11,955 bases of DNA from Prevotellaceae bacterium. GTDB lineage: Bacteria; Bacteroidota; Bacteroidia; Bacteroidales; Bacteroidaceae. Of this stretch, positions 1 through 6,656 are shown one piece after another. The notes under the pieces are model-generated. The model was not told the origin of the DNA. It made no database searches and saw only the letters and a program-made list of their open reading frames with translations. How positions within the stretch are numbered: the stretch's first letter is position 1; every line of letters starts with the position of its first letter. The stretch spans positions 1 to 11,955 of the forward strand of contig CAJPLH010000049.1 in the NCBI GenBank assembly GCA_905371275.1. The letters run 5' to 3'. A program made the translations under genes and the position numbers.

Positions 1-9
1 ACCTGCCCC

Positions 10-36
10 TTGTTTCGTGAAAAATATGTACCTTTG
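10..36 (+). promoter_or_regulatory. Possible Bacteroidota-type promoter
   Basis: A TACCTTTG box (29-36) matches the Bacteroidota -7 consensus TAnnTTTG. A TTG at 10-12 could be the -33 element, but the spacer is only 16 bp, while the other four promoters in this window have 20 bp, so this call is weaker. Transcription would start near 41-43 and could read the small ORF at 140 and perhaps the exporter genes behind it. The box lies inside the longest version of the first reading frame (GTG at 17), which argues against that start. Confidence 0.4.
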
Positions 37-139
37 CAGTGAAATTCGGCCACTATGCTTCAACGTTTATGCCGCGCCCTTGGGGGAGAAGGCACGGAAT
101 GGTGCTTTTCCCACACAAACTCACACAATAACCCTGTTT

Positions 140-361
140 ATGCTTCTACTAGAAGGATTAAGAATCAACAATCATGAGGTGGCACCCTACATCTTTTTGG
201 GCATCATCCTCTTCACTTTCTTGCTTTATTGCCTTCCTTTGATTTATCGTTTCTTGAAATGTAAGAAGAACCACACGACAATGAAGCCTGGAACTCCCAA
301 AGAGACGTGTATGGAAGAGCACGATCGTGCTTTCTTAGGTAAACAAACGCCAAAAACGTAA
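140..361 (+). CDS. Possible small single-pass membrane protein
   Basis: I do not recognise a family. With the ATG at 140 the product is 73 aa. It has one strongly hydrophobic stretch of about 25 residues (V-A-P-Y-I-F to I-Y-R-F) followed by the basic group K-C-K-K, which by the positive-inside rule puts the polar C-terminal tail (about 30 residues, Lys/Thr/Glu-rich) in the cytoplasm. The same frame opens upstream at a GTG at 17, but a promoter-like box sits inside that extension, so I prefer the internal ATG. A 14-bp palindrome lies within the coding region near its 3' end. The threonine/serine exporter genes begin 130 bp downstream on the same strand. It could also be a chance ORF; only the membrane segment supports it. 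Confidence 0.35.
   Translation: MLLLEGLRINNHEVAPYIFLGIILFTFLLYCLPLIYRFLKCKKNHTTMKPGTPKETCMEEHDRAFLGKQTPKT
318..331. repeat. 14-bp perfect palindrome
   Basis: The sequence AGCACGATCGTGCT is its own reverse complement. In RNA it could fold to five pairs around a GATC loop, extended by a G-U and an A-U pair, and it is followed by TTTCTT on the + strand, so it faintly resembles a weak terminator. It lies inside the doubtful small ORF (residues E-H-D-R-A). If it does terminate transcription, that would argue against the ORF being translated to its end. Confidence 0.35.
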
Positions 362-491
362 TCCCACCCTGACCGAAGCAACTTTGCTCCCTCTCGCCAT
401 CACAGCATTGTCCCATTACTGGACAGCCACCACCACGACATTGTGAGATATCGCGGCGAGATTTTGTTTTGCTAATCCAATTTCATCATCA

Positions 492-1334
492 ATGAATTCG
501 AATGTTACTGTAGACACTGCTGAGCAATCAGTCCATGAAGTCCACAATCAGCTCAAAAACATCGCTAAATTCTTTTGCGACTACGCTTGCACACTACTTT
601 GTAGCGGAGCCACCACTATGCGCATCCAGAGAAAAATCAAACAAATGGCTGAAGCCTGGGACATTGAAGTGATTTTTACCATTATGCCTGCCAATGTGTT
701 GTTCACATTGTGGGACAAAAATCGCGAACATTCCTACACTTGCATCTCTCCGTTGGCGCACGCAGGCATTAACTTCGACACCATCACACGCTTGAGTCGA
801 CTTTCCGACCAAGTTTTCACCGAAGATGTGTCGCTCGATGAGGCCAATGCTCAATTGCAAGAGATTAAAAAAATACCTCGTCTGAGCAATTGGATTGTGC
901 TCCTCTTGGCTGCTGCTGCCAATGCCGCCTTCTGTCGTTTGTTTAAGGGCGACTGGCCTGCCATCGGCATTGTCTTTGTGGCCACTCTCTGCGGATTTTT
1001 TGTCAAACAGCGTTTGCAAGCGTGGAAGATTGACTATCGCGCCGTCACCGTAGTGTCGGGCGTGGTGGCAGCCGTAGTTTCTTGCATCGGACTCGTTGAT
1101 TTTTCTCACTATGGTTTTGAGAATTTCACCCTCACTGAAACACCTGTCATTGCGCTCAGCACCAGTGTGCTCTATCTTGTGCCTGGCGTGCCCTTCTGCA
1201 ACTTCGTCAATGACCTCATCTATGGTCACTACCTCTCAGCGTGGAGCCGTTTTGTGCACGCCATGATGATTACCGTGAGCCTTTCTTTGGGATTGGTCAT
1301 CGCGTTGCTCCTTTTCGACATCAGAATGATCTAA
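492..1334 (+). CDS. Threonine/serine exporter family protein, ThrE N-terminal half
   Basis: This 280-aa protein belongs to the ThrE/DUF1212 superfamily (PF06738 type), whose Corynebacterium member exports threonine and serine. Here the two halves of ThrE are separate genes, and this is the large one. Residues 1-130 form a soluble domain carrying the family motif S-G-A-T-T-M-R (38-44). About five membrane segments follow (roughly 133-150, 155-172, 183-204, 216-233 and 253-275). The second family hallmark, P-G-V-P with N-D-L-I-Y-G, is at 231-245 before the last segment. Length and layout fit a complete gene. The ATG at 492 has no Shine-Dalgarno sequence, which is normal in Bacteroidota, and no clear promoter is seen in the 130 bp in front. 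The partner half follows on the same strand, and the two presumably form one transporter. The actual substrate cannot be read from sequence. Confidence 0.85.
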   Translation: MNSNVTVDTAEQSVHEVHNQLKNIAKFFCDYACTLLCSGATTMRIQRKIKQMAEAWDIEVIFTIMPANVLFTLWDKNREHSYTCISPLAHAGINFDTITRLSRLSDQVFTEDVSLDEANAQLQEIKKIPRLSNWIVLLLAAAANAAFCRLFKGDWPAIGIVFVATLCGFFVKQRLQAWKIDYRAVTVVSGVVAAVVSCIGLVDFSHYGFENFTLTETPVIALSTSVLYLVPGVPFCNFVNDLIYGHYLSAWSRFVHAMMITVSLSLGLVIALLLFDIRMI

Positions 1335-1469
1335 CCTCTGCTCGTGGAGCGTGGCTAGCGGTTGGAAAGCATCGACTCATCTGCTATTGAATCCTTCCGC
1401 TATTCCATCTCATCAAGGAGTTATCCCCTCCGCTTAGCACATTCATTCACGAAAATATCCTACCCTCTT

Positions 1470-2009
1470 ATGGTCAATTTCTTTGAACTCACCTACGATA
1501 TCATCAACGACGGTATTTTTGCCGCAATAGCTTGCATCGGTTTCGCAAGCATCAGCAATCCCACGCGTTCCACCTTTTGGGGCTGTGCACTTTTGGCTGC
1601 ACTGGGACACATCACTCGCTTTCTCCTTATGGACTTTGCCGACTGGCACATTGCCATGGCAGCCGGAGTGGCAGGACTAGTCATCGGTTGTGTGTCGATT
1701 CCTCTCTCCACCAAAATCAAATCTCCAGCCGAAACACTCTCGTTTCCTGCGTTGCTCCCTATGGTGCCTGGTAAATTTGCCTATGGTAGCATCCAGTCGC
1801 TCGTAGAGTTGCTCTCTCACAAGCACGATGATCCTTTGTTCGACAAGTATTTTGCGCTTTTCAACTTCAACTGGATTACCTGCACCCTCACCATTATGGC
1901 AATGGTTATCGGTGTGACCATTCCGCTCTTTGCCTTCCGCAATCACGGTAAAGTCTTGTTGCGTCAAATGCGCAACCAATTGCTCCTCCATCGTTCGGAA
2001 AACCAATAA
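1470..2009 (+). CDS. Threonine/serine exporter family protein, ThrE C-terminal half
   Basis: This 179-aa membrane protein resembles the second ThrE domain (ThrE_2, PF12821 type). It has about five hydrophobic segments and the conserved stretch F-P-A-L-L-P-M-V-P-G-K-F-A-Y-G just after the middle, which mirrors the P-G-V-P motif of its partner. The C-terminus is basic (R-Q-M-R-N-Q-L-L-L-H-R). The same frame extends back to a TTG at 1362, but those 36 residues look unlike a membrane-protein N-terminus, and family members begin close to the M-V-N-F-F-E-L start, so I chose the ATG at 1470. This leaves 135 bp behind the first exporter gene with no visible promoter, so co-transcription is likely. 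The pair probably assembles into one inner-membrane amino-acid exporter, inferred from the split arrangement in other bacteria. Confidence 0.8.
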   Translation: MVNFFELTYDIINDGIFAAIACIGFASISNPTRSTFWGCALLAALGHITRFLLMDFADWHIAMAAGVAGLVIGCVSIPLSTKIKSPAETLSFPALLPMVPGKFAYGSIQSLVELLSHKHDDPLFDKYFALFNFNWITCTLTIMAMVIGVTIPLFAFRNHGKVLLRQMRNQLLLHRSENQ

Positions 2010-2071
2010 ACCTCCTCGCCTAACGGCAGAACATTTATAGTCATTTCTCTTCGGAGAGTGTCCAATGTCAT

Positions 2072-2110
2072 ACAGCGCACTGCGGTCGACCCTCGGCCTT
2101 GGTGCGCTGT
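2072..2110. repeat. 9-bp inverted repeat between exporter genes and rfbD
   Basis: ACAGCGCAC (2072-2080) is exactly complementary to GTGCGCTGT (2102-2110), with one more T-G wobble inside. The 21-nt loop contains the self-complementary GGTCGACC. It lies about 60 bp behind the exporter stop and before the rfbD promoter, where a transcription end would be expected. There is no T-run on either side, so it is not a classical intrinsic terminator. Confidence 0.4.
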
Positions 2111-2137
2111 TGTTGTGGGGAAATACAGTTTCTGTTC

Positions 2138-2168
2138 TTGCTTATCTCCTGCAAAATTGCTAACTTTG
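2138..2168 (+). promoter_or_regulatory. rfbD-rfbB promoter
   Basis: TTG at 2138-2140, a 20-bp spacer, and TAACTTTG at 2161-2168 fit the Bacteroidota primary-sigma promoter (-33 TTG, -7 TAnnTTTG). The same spacing recurs at three other promoters in this window. Transcription should start around 2173, which gives a leader of about 35 nt to the rfbD ATG. The position shows that the longer reading frame from 2058 is not the true gene start. Confidence 0.75.
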
Positions 2169-2191
2169 CTTGTGAAGGTCAACTTCTCAAG
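2169..2191 (+). other. Stem-loop at the 5' end of the rfbD mRNA
   Basis: CTTGTGAAG (2169-2177) and CTTCTCAAG (2183-2191) are inverted with a single central T-T mismatch, around a five-base loop GTCAA. The structure begins directly behind the -7 box and would include the transcription start or the first bases of the leader. A stem at the 5' end could stabilise the mRNA, or the DNA symmetry could be a protein site. Both roles are inference. Confidence 0.4.
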
Positions 2192-2207
2192 ACTATTTAT
2201 ATTTACA

Positions 2208-3098
2208 ATGAATCTACTCATCACGGGAGCTATGGGACAATTGGGGTATGAACTTCAAGTCCTGGCAGCACAATATCCGCAACATCATTTCGTTTTTACC
2301 GATATACAGGGCACTAACGAGGCATCCTCCACCATCTATGCGCTAGACATCACCGACAAAGCAGCCTTGGCGCAGATGGTGGCGCAGCACAACATCGAAG
2401 TAATTATCAACTGTGCTGCCTTCACCAACGTTGATGCCGCAGAAACTCAAGAGGAATTGGCGGACTTGCTCAACCACAAGGCTGTGGACAATATGGCACA
2501 AATCGCTCAACAATCTGGGGCGTGGTTGCTTCACATTTCCACGGACTATGTGTTTGGTGCTGAGCCCTACAATACTCCCTGCCGAGAAGACCAAACGGGC
2601 ACGCCAACTGGCATCTATGGGCGCACAAAACTTCAGGGCGAACAAGCCATTGTGGCATCGGGCTGTCAGCACATCATTGTGCGCACCGCTTGGTTGTATA
2701 GCATCCACGGCAAGAATTTCCCCAAAACCATCTTTAGTTTGCTCGACACGCGTCCAGAGATTAAAGTGGTGTTCGACCAAGTGGGCACTCCCACGGCAGC
2801 AAAAGACTTGGCGGCTGCGCTGATGCACATCATCGACAAAGGCGGACTTCTACCTCAAAATACAGGAGTTTATCACTATTCCAACGAAGGCGCTTGTTCG
2901 TGGTACGATTTTGCGATGGCACTGCGTCGACTTCGTCCCGAGAGTGCTTGCAAGGTGTTGCCTTGTCATTCCAATGAATTTCCCTCTCCGGTGCAACGTC
3001 CGGCTTATAGCGTGCTGGATAAATCGAAAATCAAAGCCACTTTTGGTCTCGAAATCCCTCACTGGCTCGACAGTCTGCACCAAGTTTTTGGAGCGTAG
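2208..3098 (+). CDS. rfbD: dTDP-4-dehydrorhamnose reductase
   Basis: RfbD/RmlD reduces dTDP-4-keto-L-rhamnose with NAD(P)H, the last step of dTDP-L-rhamnose synthesis in the cytoplasm, supplying rhamnose for surface polysaccharides. The 296-aa product is of usual length and is an extended short-chain dehydrogenase: nucleotide-binding G-A-M-G-Q-L-G at 7-13, D-I-T-D near 47-50, S-T-D-Y-V-F at 111-116, and the catalytic pair Tyr137/Lys141 in Y-G-R-T-K. R-P-A-Y-S-V-L-D (264-271) near the C-terminus is typical of the family. I chose the ATG at 2208 because the N-terminus M-N-L-L-I-T-G matches homologues and a good promoter lies just before it, inside the longer frame. rfbB follows after 41 bp, so the two are probably one transcript. 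rfbA and rfbC are not adjacent. Confidence 0.93.
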   Translation: MNLLITGAMGQLGYELQVLAAQYPQHHFVFTDIQGTNEASSTIYALDITDKAALAQMVAQHNIEVIINCAAFTNVDAAETQEELADLLNHKAVDNMAQIAQQSGAWLLHISTDYVFGAEPYNTPCREDQTGTPTGIYGRTKLQGEQAIVASGCQHIIVRTAWLYSIHGKNFPKTIFSLLDTRPEIKVVFDQVGTPTAAKDLAAALMHIIDKGGLLPQNTGVYHYSNEGACSWYDFAMALRRLRPESACKVLPCHSNEFPSPVQRPAYSVLDKSKIKATFGLEIPHWLDSLHQVFGA

Positions 3099-3139
3099 TG
3101 CCTCCACTTTACCCCAATCTCTTAAAGCATCTCCCCATT

Positions 3140-4231
3140 ATGTCCAATATCCTCATCACCGGTGGTGCTGGTTTCATCGGCAACCACGTAGTTCGTCTTT
3201 TTGTCAACAAATATCCCGAGGCAAAAATTGTATGCCTTGACCTCCTCACCTATGCCGGTAATTTGGCCAACCTCAAAGATGTGGAGGAAGCTCCAAATTA
3301 TGTTTTTGAGAAAGCCGACATTTGCGATTTCCCCACCGTGCGCGCGCTCTTGGAGCGTCACCACATCACTGGCATCATCCACTTGGCAGCAGAAAGTCAC
3401 GTGGATCGTTCCATCAAAGATCCCCTTGGTTTTGCACGCACCAACGTGATGGGCACGCTCTCTTTGCTCCAAGCTGCGCGCGACTATTGGGAAAGTTTGC
3501 CCGAAGGCTACGAAGGGAAGCGTTTCTACCACATCTCCACCGATGAAGTGTATGGCGCGCTCGACATCACAAAGCCCGATGGCGCTGCACCTTATGGCGA
3601 AGATTTCTTTGTGGAAACAACTCCTTACAACCCACACTCCCCTTATTCAGCATCGAAGGCGTCGAGCGATCATTTTGTCCGCGCCTTCCACGACACCTAT
3701 GGTATGCCGACTTTGGTGACGAATTGTTCCAACAACTACGGTCCCAATCAGTTTCCCGAGAAGTTGATTCCCTTGATGATCAACAACATCCGCCATCGTC
3801 GTCCCTTGCCCGTCTATGGAAAAGGCGAAAATGTGCGCGATTGGCTCTATGTCATCGACCACGCACGCGCCATAGATGTGATTTTCCACAAAGGAGAAAT
3901 CAATGAAACGTACAACATCGGTGGTTTCAACGAGTGGAAAAACATCGACATCGTTCGCCTTGTGGTGCGCACGGTGGATCGTTTGTTGGGGCGTGCAGAA
4001 GGCGAAGACCTCGATCTCATCACCTTTGTCACCGACCGTGCAGGACACGATTTGCGCTATGCCATCGACTCAACGAAGTTGAAAGAAGAACTCGGCTGGG
4101 AACCTTCGCTCCAGTTTGAAGAAGGCATCGAAAAAACCGTGCGTTGGTATCTCGACAATGAGGAGTGGATGGACAACATCACCTCGGGCGAATACGAAAA
4201 GTACTACGAACAAATGTACGCTCAGCGATAG
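3140..4231 (+). CDS. rfbB: dTDP-glucose 4,6-dehydratase
   Basis: RfbB/RmlB converts dTDP-glucose to dTDP-4-keto-6-deoxyglucose using bound NAD+, the second step of the rhamnose pathway. The 363-aa product starts with the Rossmann motif G-G-A-G-F-I-G (8-14). It shows the dehydratase catalytic group Thr134-Asp135-Glu136 in S-T-D-E-V-Y-G, the Tyr169/Lys173 pair in Y-S-A-S-K, and the family stretch N-N-Y-G-P-N-Q-F-P-E-K-L-I-P (198-211). All key residues are intact. The frame runs back to a GTG at 3098 overlapping the rfbD stop, but the N-terminus M-S-N-I-L-I-T-G at 3140 is the normal one. It is the last gene of the + strand block; a strong terminator follows about 80 bp later. Compared with the protease operon downstream, its codons are clearly richer in G and C. 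Confidence 0.95.
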   Translation: MSNILITGGAGFIGNHVVRLFVNKYPEAKIVCLDLLTYAGNLANLKDVEEAPNYVFEKADICDFPTVRALLERHHITGIIHLAAESHVDRSIKDPLGFARTNVMGTLSLLQAARDYWESLPEGYEGKRFYHISTDEVYGALDITKPDGAAPYGEDFFVETTPYNPHSPYSASKASSDHFVRAFHDTYGMPTLVTNCSNNYGPNQFPEKLIPLMINNIRHRRPLPVYGKGENVRDWLYVIDHARAIDVIFHKGEINETYNIGGFNEWKNIDIVRLVVRTVDRLLGRAEGEDLDLITFVTDRAGHDLRYAIDSTKLKEELGWEPSLQFEEGIEKTVRWYLDNEEWMDNITSGEYEKYYEQMYAQR

Positions 4232-4308
4232 TTTTTTGGGAACCTGCACTTTCGGAGGTAGCTACTCCTTTTGTTTCTGAAGGTAGAATTCCGAACTTGC
4301 ACAATAGC

Positions 4309-4348
4309 AAAGGCAATCTGTAAACATCTAGGTCTACAGATTGCCTTT
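4309..4348 (+). terminator. Intrinsic terminator after rfbB, possibly bidirectional
   Basis: The arms 4309-4322 and 4335-4348 are perfectly complementary over 14 bp (AAAGGCAATCTGTA against TACAGATTGCCTTT) around a 12-nt loop. The + strand continues with TATTTGATTT, giving the U-rich tail expected for rfbB transcripts. It sits between convergent genes, about 57 bp past the end of the - strand protease operon, and may stop that transcript too, although the tail on that side is less T-rich. Confidence 0.85.
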
Positions 4349-4405
4349 TATTTGATTTAATGAGATGTTGCTCATCAATTTAAGCTACATCTTCATCACA
4401 GCGCG

Positions 4406-4876
4406 TCACTTTTGGGGAGTAGTTGTCAGCGTATCTTTGGGAGATTGATTGATAGAAATACCAAAACCGTCCCTTGATCCAAATCCTTCAATGAAGTATG
4501 CAAGTTTTTTGGAACTTGTATTTGGAGACATCTCAACAACTATTGATTTTTGATTAGCTGCGCAAGTTAGTGTGATAGATTCTGCTTTCACGCGTATTCG
4601 TCCATCAGAAAGCGTGTCAAACACACATTTTGTATCAATCCCTTTAATCCCTTTCTCTGGATATTCATACCTAACAATGCGAACAATGTTCCACTTAGTC
4701 ACTAATTCGCTTCCATCCACTGAACGTACCATCACTTTTTGTTCTCCACCTTGGGCTGGAAACGACAAATTGCCTGGATAAGCTTCCGGTTCTTTACTAA
4801 GATCATCACAAGCTGAGAACAAAGCCCCTGCAGATAATATCACTGCAAGTAAGCCAATAATCTTTTTTACTATCAT
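4406..4876 (-). CDS. Small BACON-like lipoprotein, possible partner or inhibitor of the C10 peptidase
   Basis: The 156-aa product has a lipoprotein signal: basic start M-I-V-K-K, a hydrophobic core, and the lipobox F-S-A-C with Cys23 as the lipidated residue, then D-D, the acidic pair typical of Bacteroidota surface-exposed lipoproteins. The rest reads as a single beta-sandwich domain. Its opening N-L-S-F-P-A-Q-G-G-E-Q-K-V (about 36-48) and closing I-S-I-N-Q-S resemble BACON-type domains. Its ATG overlaps the stop of the peptidase gene (ATGA), so translation is probably coupled. Known C10 peptidases of streptococci and Bacteroides fragilis have small inhibitor genes next door (Spi and the Bfi proteins), so an inhibitor role is attractive, but no direct match to those was recognised. 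Other options are a substrate- or glycan-binding partner. The gene is AT-rich like the peptidase gene. Confidence 0.7.
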   Translation of the reverse strand: MIVKKIIGLLAVILSAGALFSACDDLSKEPEAYPGNLSFPAQGGEQKVMVRSVDGSELVTKWNIVRIVRYEYPEKGIKGIDTKCVFDTLSDGRIRVKAESITLTCAANQKSIVVEMSPNTSSKKLAYFIEGFGSRDGFGISINQSPKDTLTTTPQK

Positions 4877-6300
4877 GGTTGATCTTGTTTTGGGCGAAGT
4901 ATAAGATATGCTGCTTTAGAGCGGTAGTCCATGCTGTTGTTGGAACCATTGTATTTGAAGCCATCAGAACTATCTACAAATAGATAGTATCCGTTGCATT
5001 TACCACCCCAACCCGCATTAACGTGATAAGTATGTCGAGTTGTTGTTTTTCTCCATTTAATGAAGAGAAAGTAGTATCTTTGGGTCTTCTTGTGTTCTGT
5101 CATTCCATCTACCACGTACGTATGGTAGTGGAAGTTGAATTGATTGACCAAATCTATGGAGTTAGAAGCTGCTGCAGTCATAATCATGTAGCAAGTCTTA
5201 GGGTGAGCAAAGAACTCTTTTGCCACTCTTTCGTCTTCAGACCAACCATAGCCATCGAAATCGCCCTCTGGAGCTATGCAATTATCATAGCGACTTTCTA
5301 TGTAAGATCCTAGTTTCTTTCTTAGAAATTCTGTTGCCTTGATATTGTATATCATGGTTTCACCATTTTTCCAATACGTAGGGTCGCAGTTGGCGGTAAT
5401 CCAACCTAAGAAACGCTGGTTCTCTGGTTCAAGGCTTGAATAAGGGCTCATATTTCCCCATTCAACTTTTTCTCCGTTGGTGTAGCGTAAATCACGAAAG
5501 CCAGGATATTCTCTCAGTGCATACATAACTTGACCAAAAGCAACAGAGGTACAACCGAAAGCTTTTCTCTTTGCGCTTGGATTTTCAGTTGTAGCAAAGT
5601 TAAGATTTTCTTTTTTAACAGCATCTCTGTTTAGAACCATGTCGTTTTTAATGTACTGTTGCCAAGTTGTAGTCATTTTAGGAGGTGCAACAGCTGTCAA
5701 ATCCCAACCTGCTCTAGATAACATCTCTGGAGTTACCTTTTCTGTATTGGCAGTAGCATCATCTTTATTGGCTCTGGTTGCTTTGTCAGATACCTTCTCT
5801 TTGGCTATCTTGTCACAAAGGTCATTGAAATCGGCAACTTCGGCGTTAAAGCCATTTAGCATCAATTTCATACGCCACTGAAGCTCTTCATTTTCAAGAG
5901 AGGAAGCATCAAAAGAACCCTTGTCTAATAATGCATAAACTGGAAAAGTGCGCTTGTCTTTTGAAACAAATGCATATCCTTGGTTGTCCTTAAGGTTTAC
6001 AACGTAGAATTTCTGCGCTATATCAGCGTCTAGGTTTGAAATACCACGAGTTGTTTTCCATTTGGCTAAGTCAATAACTTCGCCAACTTCACGTGTTTCG
6101 ACTTGCGCCTGACCAGCGCGTGTGCTTTTCGCTGTAACTTCAGAAAGCATGGAGCGTACTGCATTCGCAGCTTCTCTGGGAGAAACTTGAAACTGTGGAG
6201 TTGTTACCACAGCTTGCGGTTTTACTTCATCGTCAACTTGGTTACAACTGGCAAGTGCTCCAAGGAAGAGCCACACTGCCATCCATTTTTTGTTTGACAT
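4873..6300 (-). CDS. C10 family (streptopain-like) cysteine peptidase, lipoprotein
   Basis: This 475-aa protein fits peptidase family C10 (SpeB of Streptococcus, interpain of Prevotella, Bfp of Bacteroides fragilis). The signal peptide ends in the lipobox L-A-S-C (Cys19), followed by N-Q-V-D-D-E, suggesting an outer-membrane, probably surface, lipoprotein. Residues about 35-160 form the inhibitory propeptide (F-Y-V-V-N at 98-102, G-Y-A-F-V-S at 108-113). The mature domain begins near T-T-T-W (210-213). The nucleophile is Cys250 in F-G-C-T-S-V-A-F-G-Q-V-M, and the catalytic His is His393 in H-T-Y-V-V-D-G. The third block reads H-V-N-A-G-W-G-G (426-433), where SpeB has N-W-G-W-G-G, so a conserved Trp is replaced by Ala. 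Activity is likely but should not be assumed. The promoter lies 39 bp upstream, and the overlapping downstream gene encodes a small lipoprotein. Base composition is AT-richer than the neighbours on both sides. Confidence 0.88.
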   Translation of the reverse strand: MSNKKWMAVWLFLGALASCNQVDDEVKPQAVVTTPQFQVSPREAANAVRSMLSEVTAKSTRAGQAQVETREVGEVIDLAKWKTTRGISNLDADIAQKFYVVNLKDNQGYAFVSKDKRTFPVYALLDKGSFDASSLENEELQWRMKLMLNGFNAEVADFNDLCDKIAKEKVSDKATRANKDDATANTEKVTPEMLSRAGWDLTAVAPPKMTTTWQQYIKNDMVLNRDAVKKENLNFATTENPSAKRKAFGCTSVAFGQVMYALREYPGFRDLRYTNGEKVEWGNMSPYSSLEPENQRFLGWITANCDPTYWKNGETMIYNIKATEFLRKKLGSYIESRYDNCIAPEGDFDGYGWSEDERVAKEFFAHPKTCYMIMTAAASNSIDLVNQFNFHYHTYVVDGMTEHKKTQRYYFLFIKWRKTTTRHTYHVNAGWGGKCNGYYLFVDSSDGFKYNGSNNSMDYRSKAAYLILRPKQDQP

Positions 6301-6338
6301 TTTGATGAGTGATTAAAGGTCCACGTCGAAAGATATGG

Positions 6339-6369
6339 CAAAGCTACACCTTTTATTTCAAAGGTGCAA
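6339..6369 (-). promoter_or_regulatory. Promoter of the C10 peptidase operon
   Basis: On the - strand there is a TTG (6369-6367), a 20-bp spacer and TAGCTTTG (6346-6339), the Bacteroidota -33/-7 pattern with the same spacing as the rfbD and calycin promoters. Transcription should start near 6334, leaving a leader of roughly 34 nt before the ATG at 6300. No Shine-Dalgarno sequence is present. Confidence 0.75.
6347..6366. promoter_or_regulatory. Inverted repeat filling the promoter spacer; candidate operator
   Basis: CACCTTT (6347-6353) and AAAGGTG (6360-6366) are a perfect 7-bp inverted repeat around six bases. The element is exactly the 20-bp spacer between the -33 and -7 boxes of the peptidase operon. 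A regulator bound here would cover the promoter, so repression of the protease genes is a reasonable inference. No second copy was noticed in the window. Confidence 0.5.
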
Positions 6370-6656
6370 GAGATTCTAGTAATTTATTTCTTGGAATACG
6401 ACTTTTTTATAACAAATTTAAAGTAGTGAGGATTTGAGAATAAAACTGCTCCACAAAAATCTTATACCATTTTGCTTCTCAGTTGGGTAGAACTCATTAG
6501 TCGCTGCTGTCCTTTTTGGGGAGCGTAGAATTGTTTTCTTACTTGTGATGATGCTGTGATAAGATGACGATAAGACGATGAGAAAGTGCGAGAAGACGCC
6601 AAGAAGGAGAGGGTAGAAGAGGGGGCAAGGCTTAAACCCCAACGGTCATTATTAGG
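6370..6656. other. Intergenic stretch with no convincing gene
   Basis: This lies between the peptidase promoter and the stop of the TonB-dependent receptor. A 74-codon frame on the - strand (6642-6418) has a hydrophobic start but no recognisable family and no promoter, so I do not call it. Near 6621-6640 a GGGG...CCCC pairing behind the receptor stop, followed on the - strand by a pyrimidine-rich stretch, could be a weak transcription end. The part at about 6545-6620 is purine-rich on the + strand (short GATGA/AAGA runs) without a clear repeat unit. Confidence 0.4.

Noticed and set aside
379..386. CAACTTTG as a promoter for the exporter genes
   Set aside because: The first base departs from TAnnTTTG and there is no TTG at the proper distance upstream.
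594..1229. 211-codon open frame on the - strand
   Set aside because: It lies fully antisense to the well-supported ThrE-type gene, has a composition typical of a shadow frame and no recognisable motifs.
2058..2207. N-terminal extension of the rfbD frame
   Set aside because: The extension crosses the rfbD promoter and a stem-loop and lacks similarity to RfbD N-termini; the ATG at 2208 gives the normal start.
6621..6640. Intrinsic terminator behind hmuR
   Set aside because: Only four or five pairs can form around an 11-nt loop and the tail is mixed pyrimidine, too weak to call.
6418..6642. 74-codon frame on the - strand between hmuR and the peptidase
   Set aside because: It has a hydrophobic N-terminal half but no family, no promoter and low-complexity composition; treated as non-coding.
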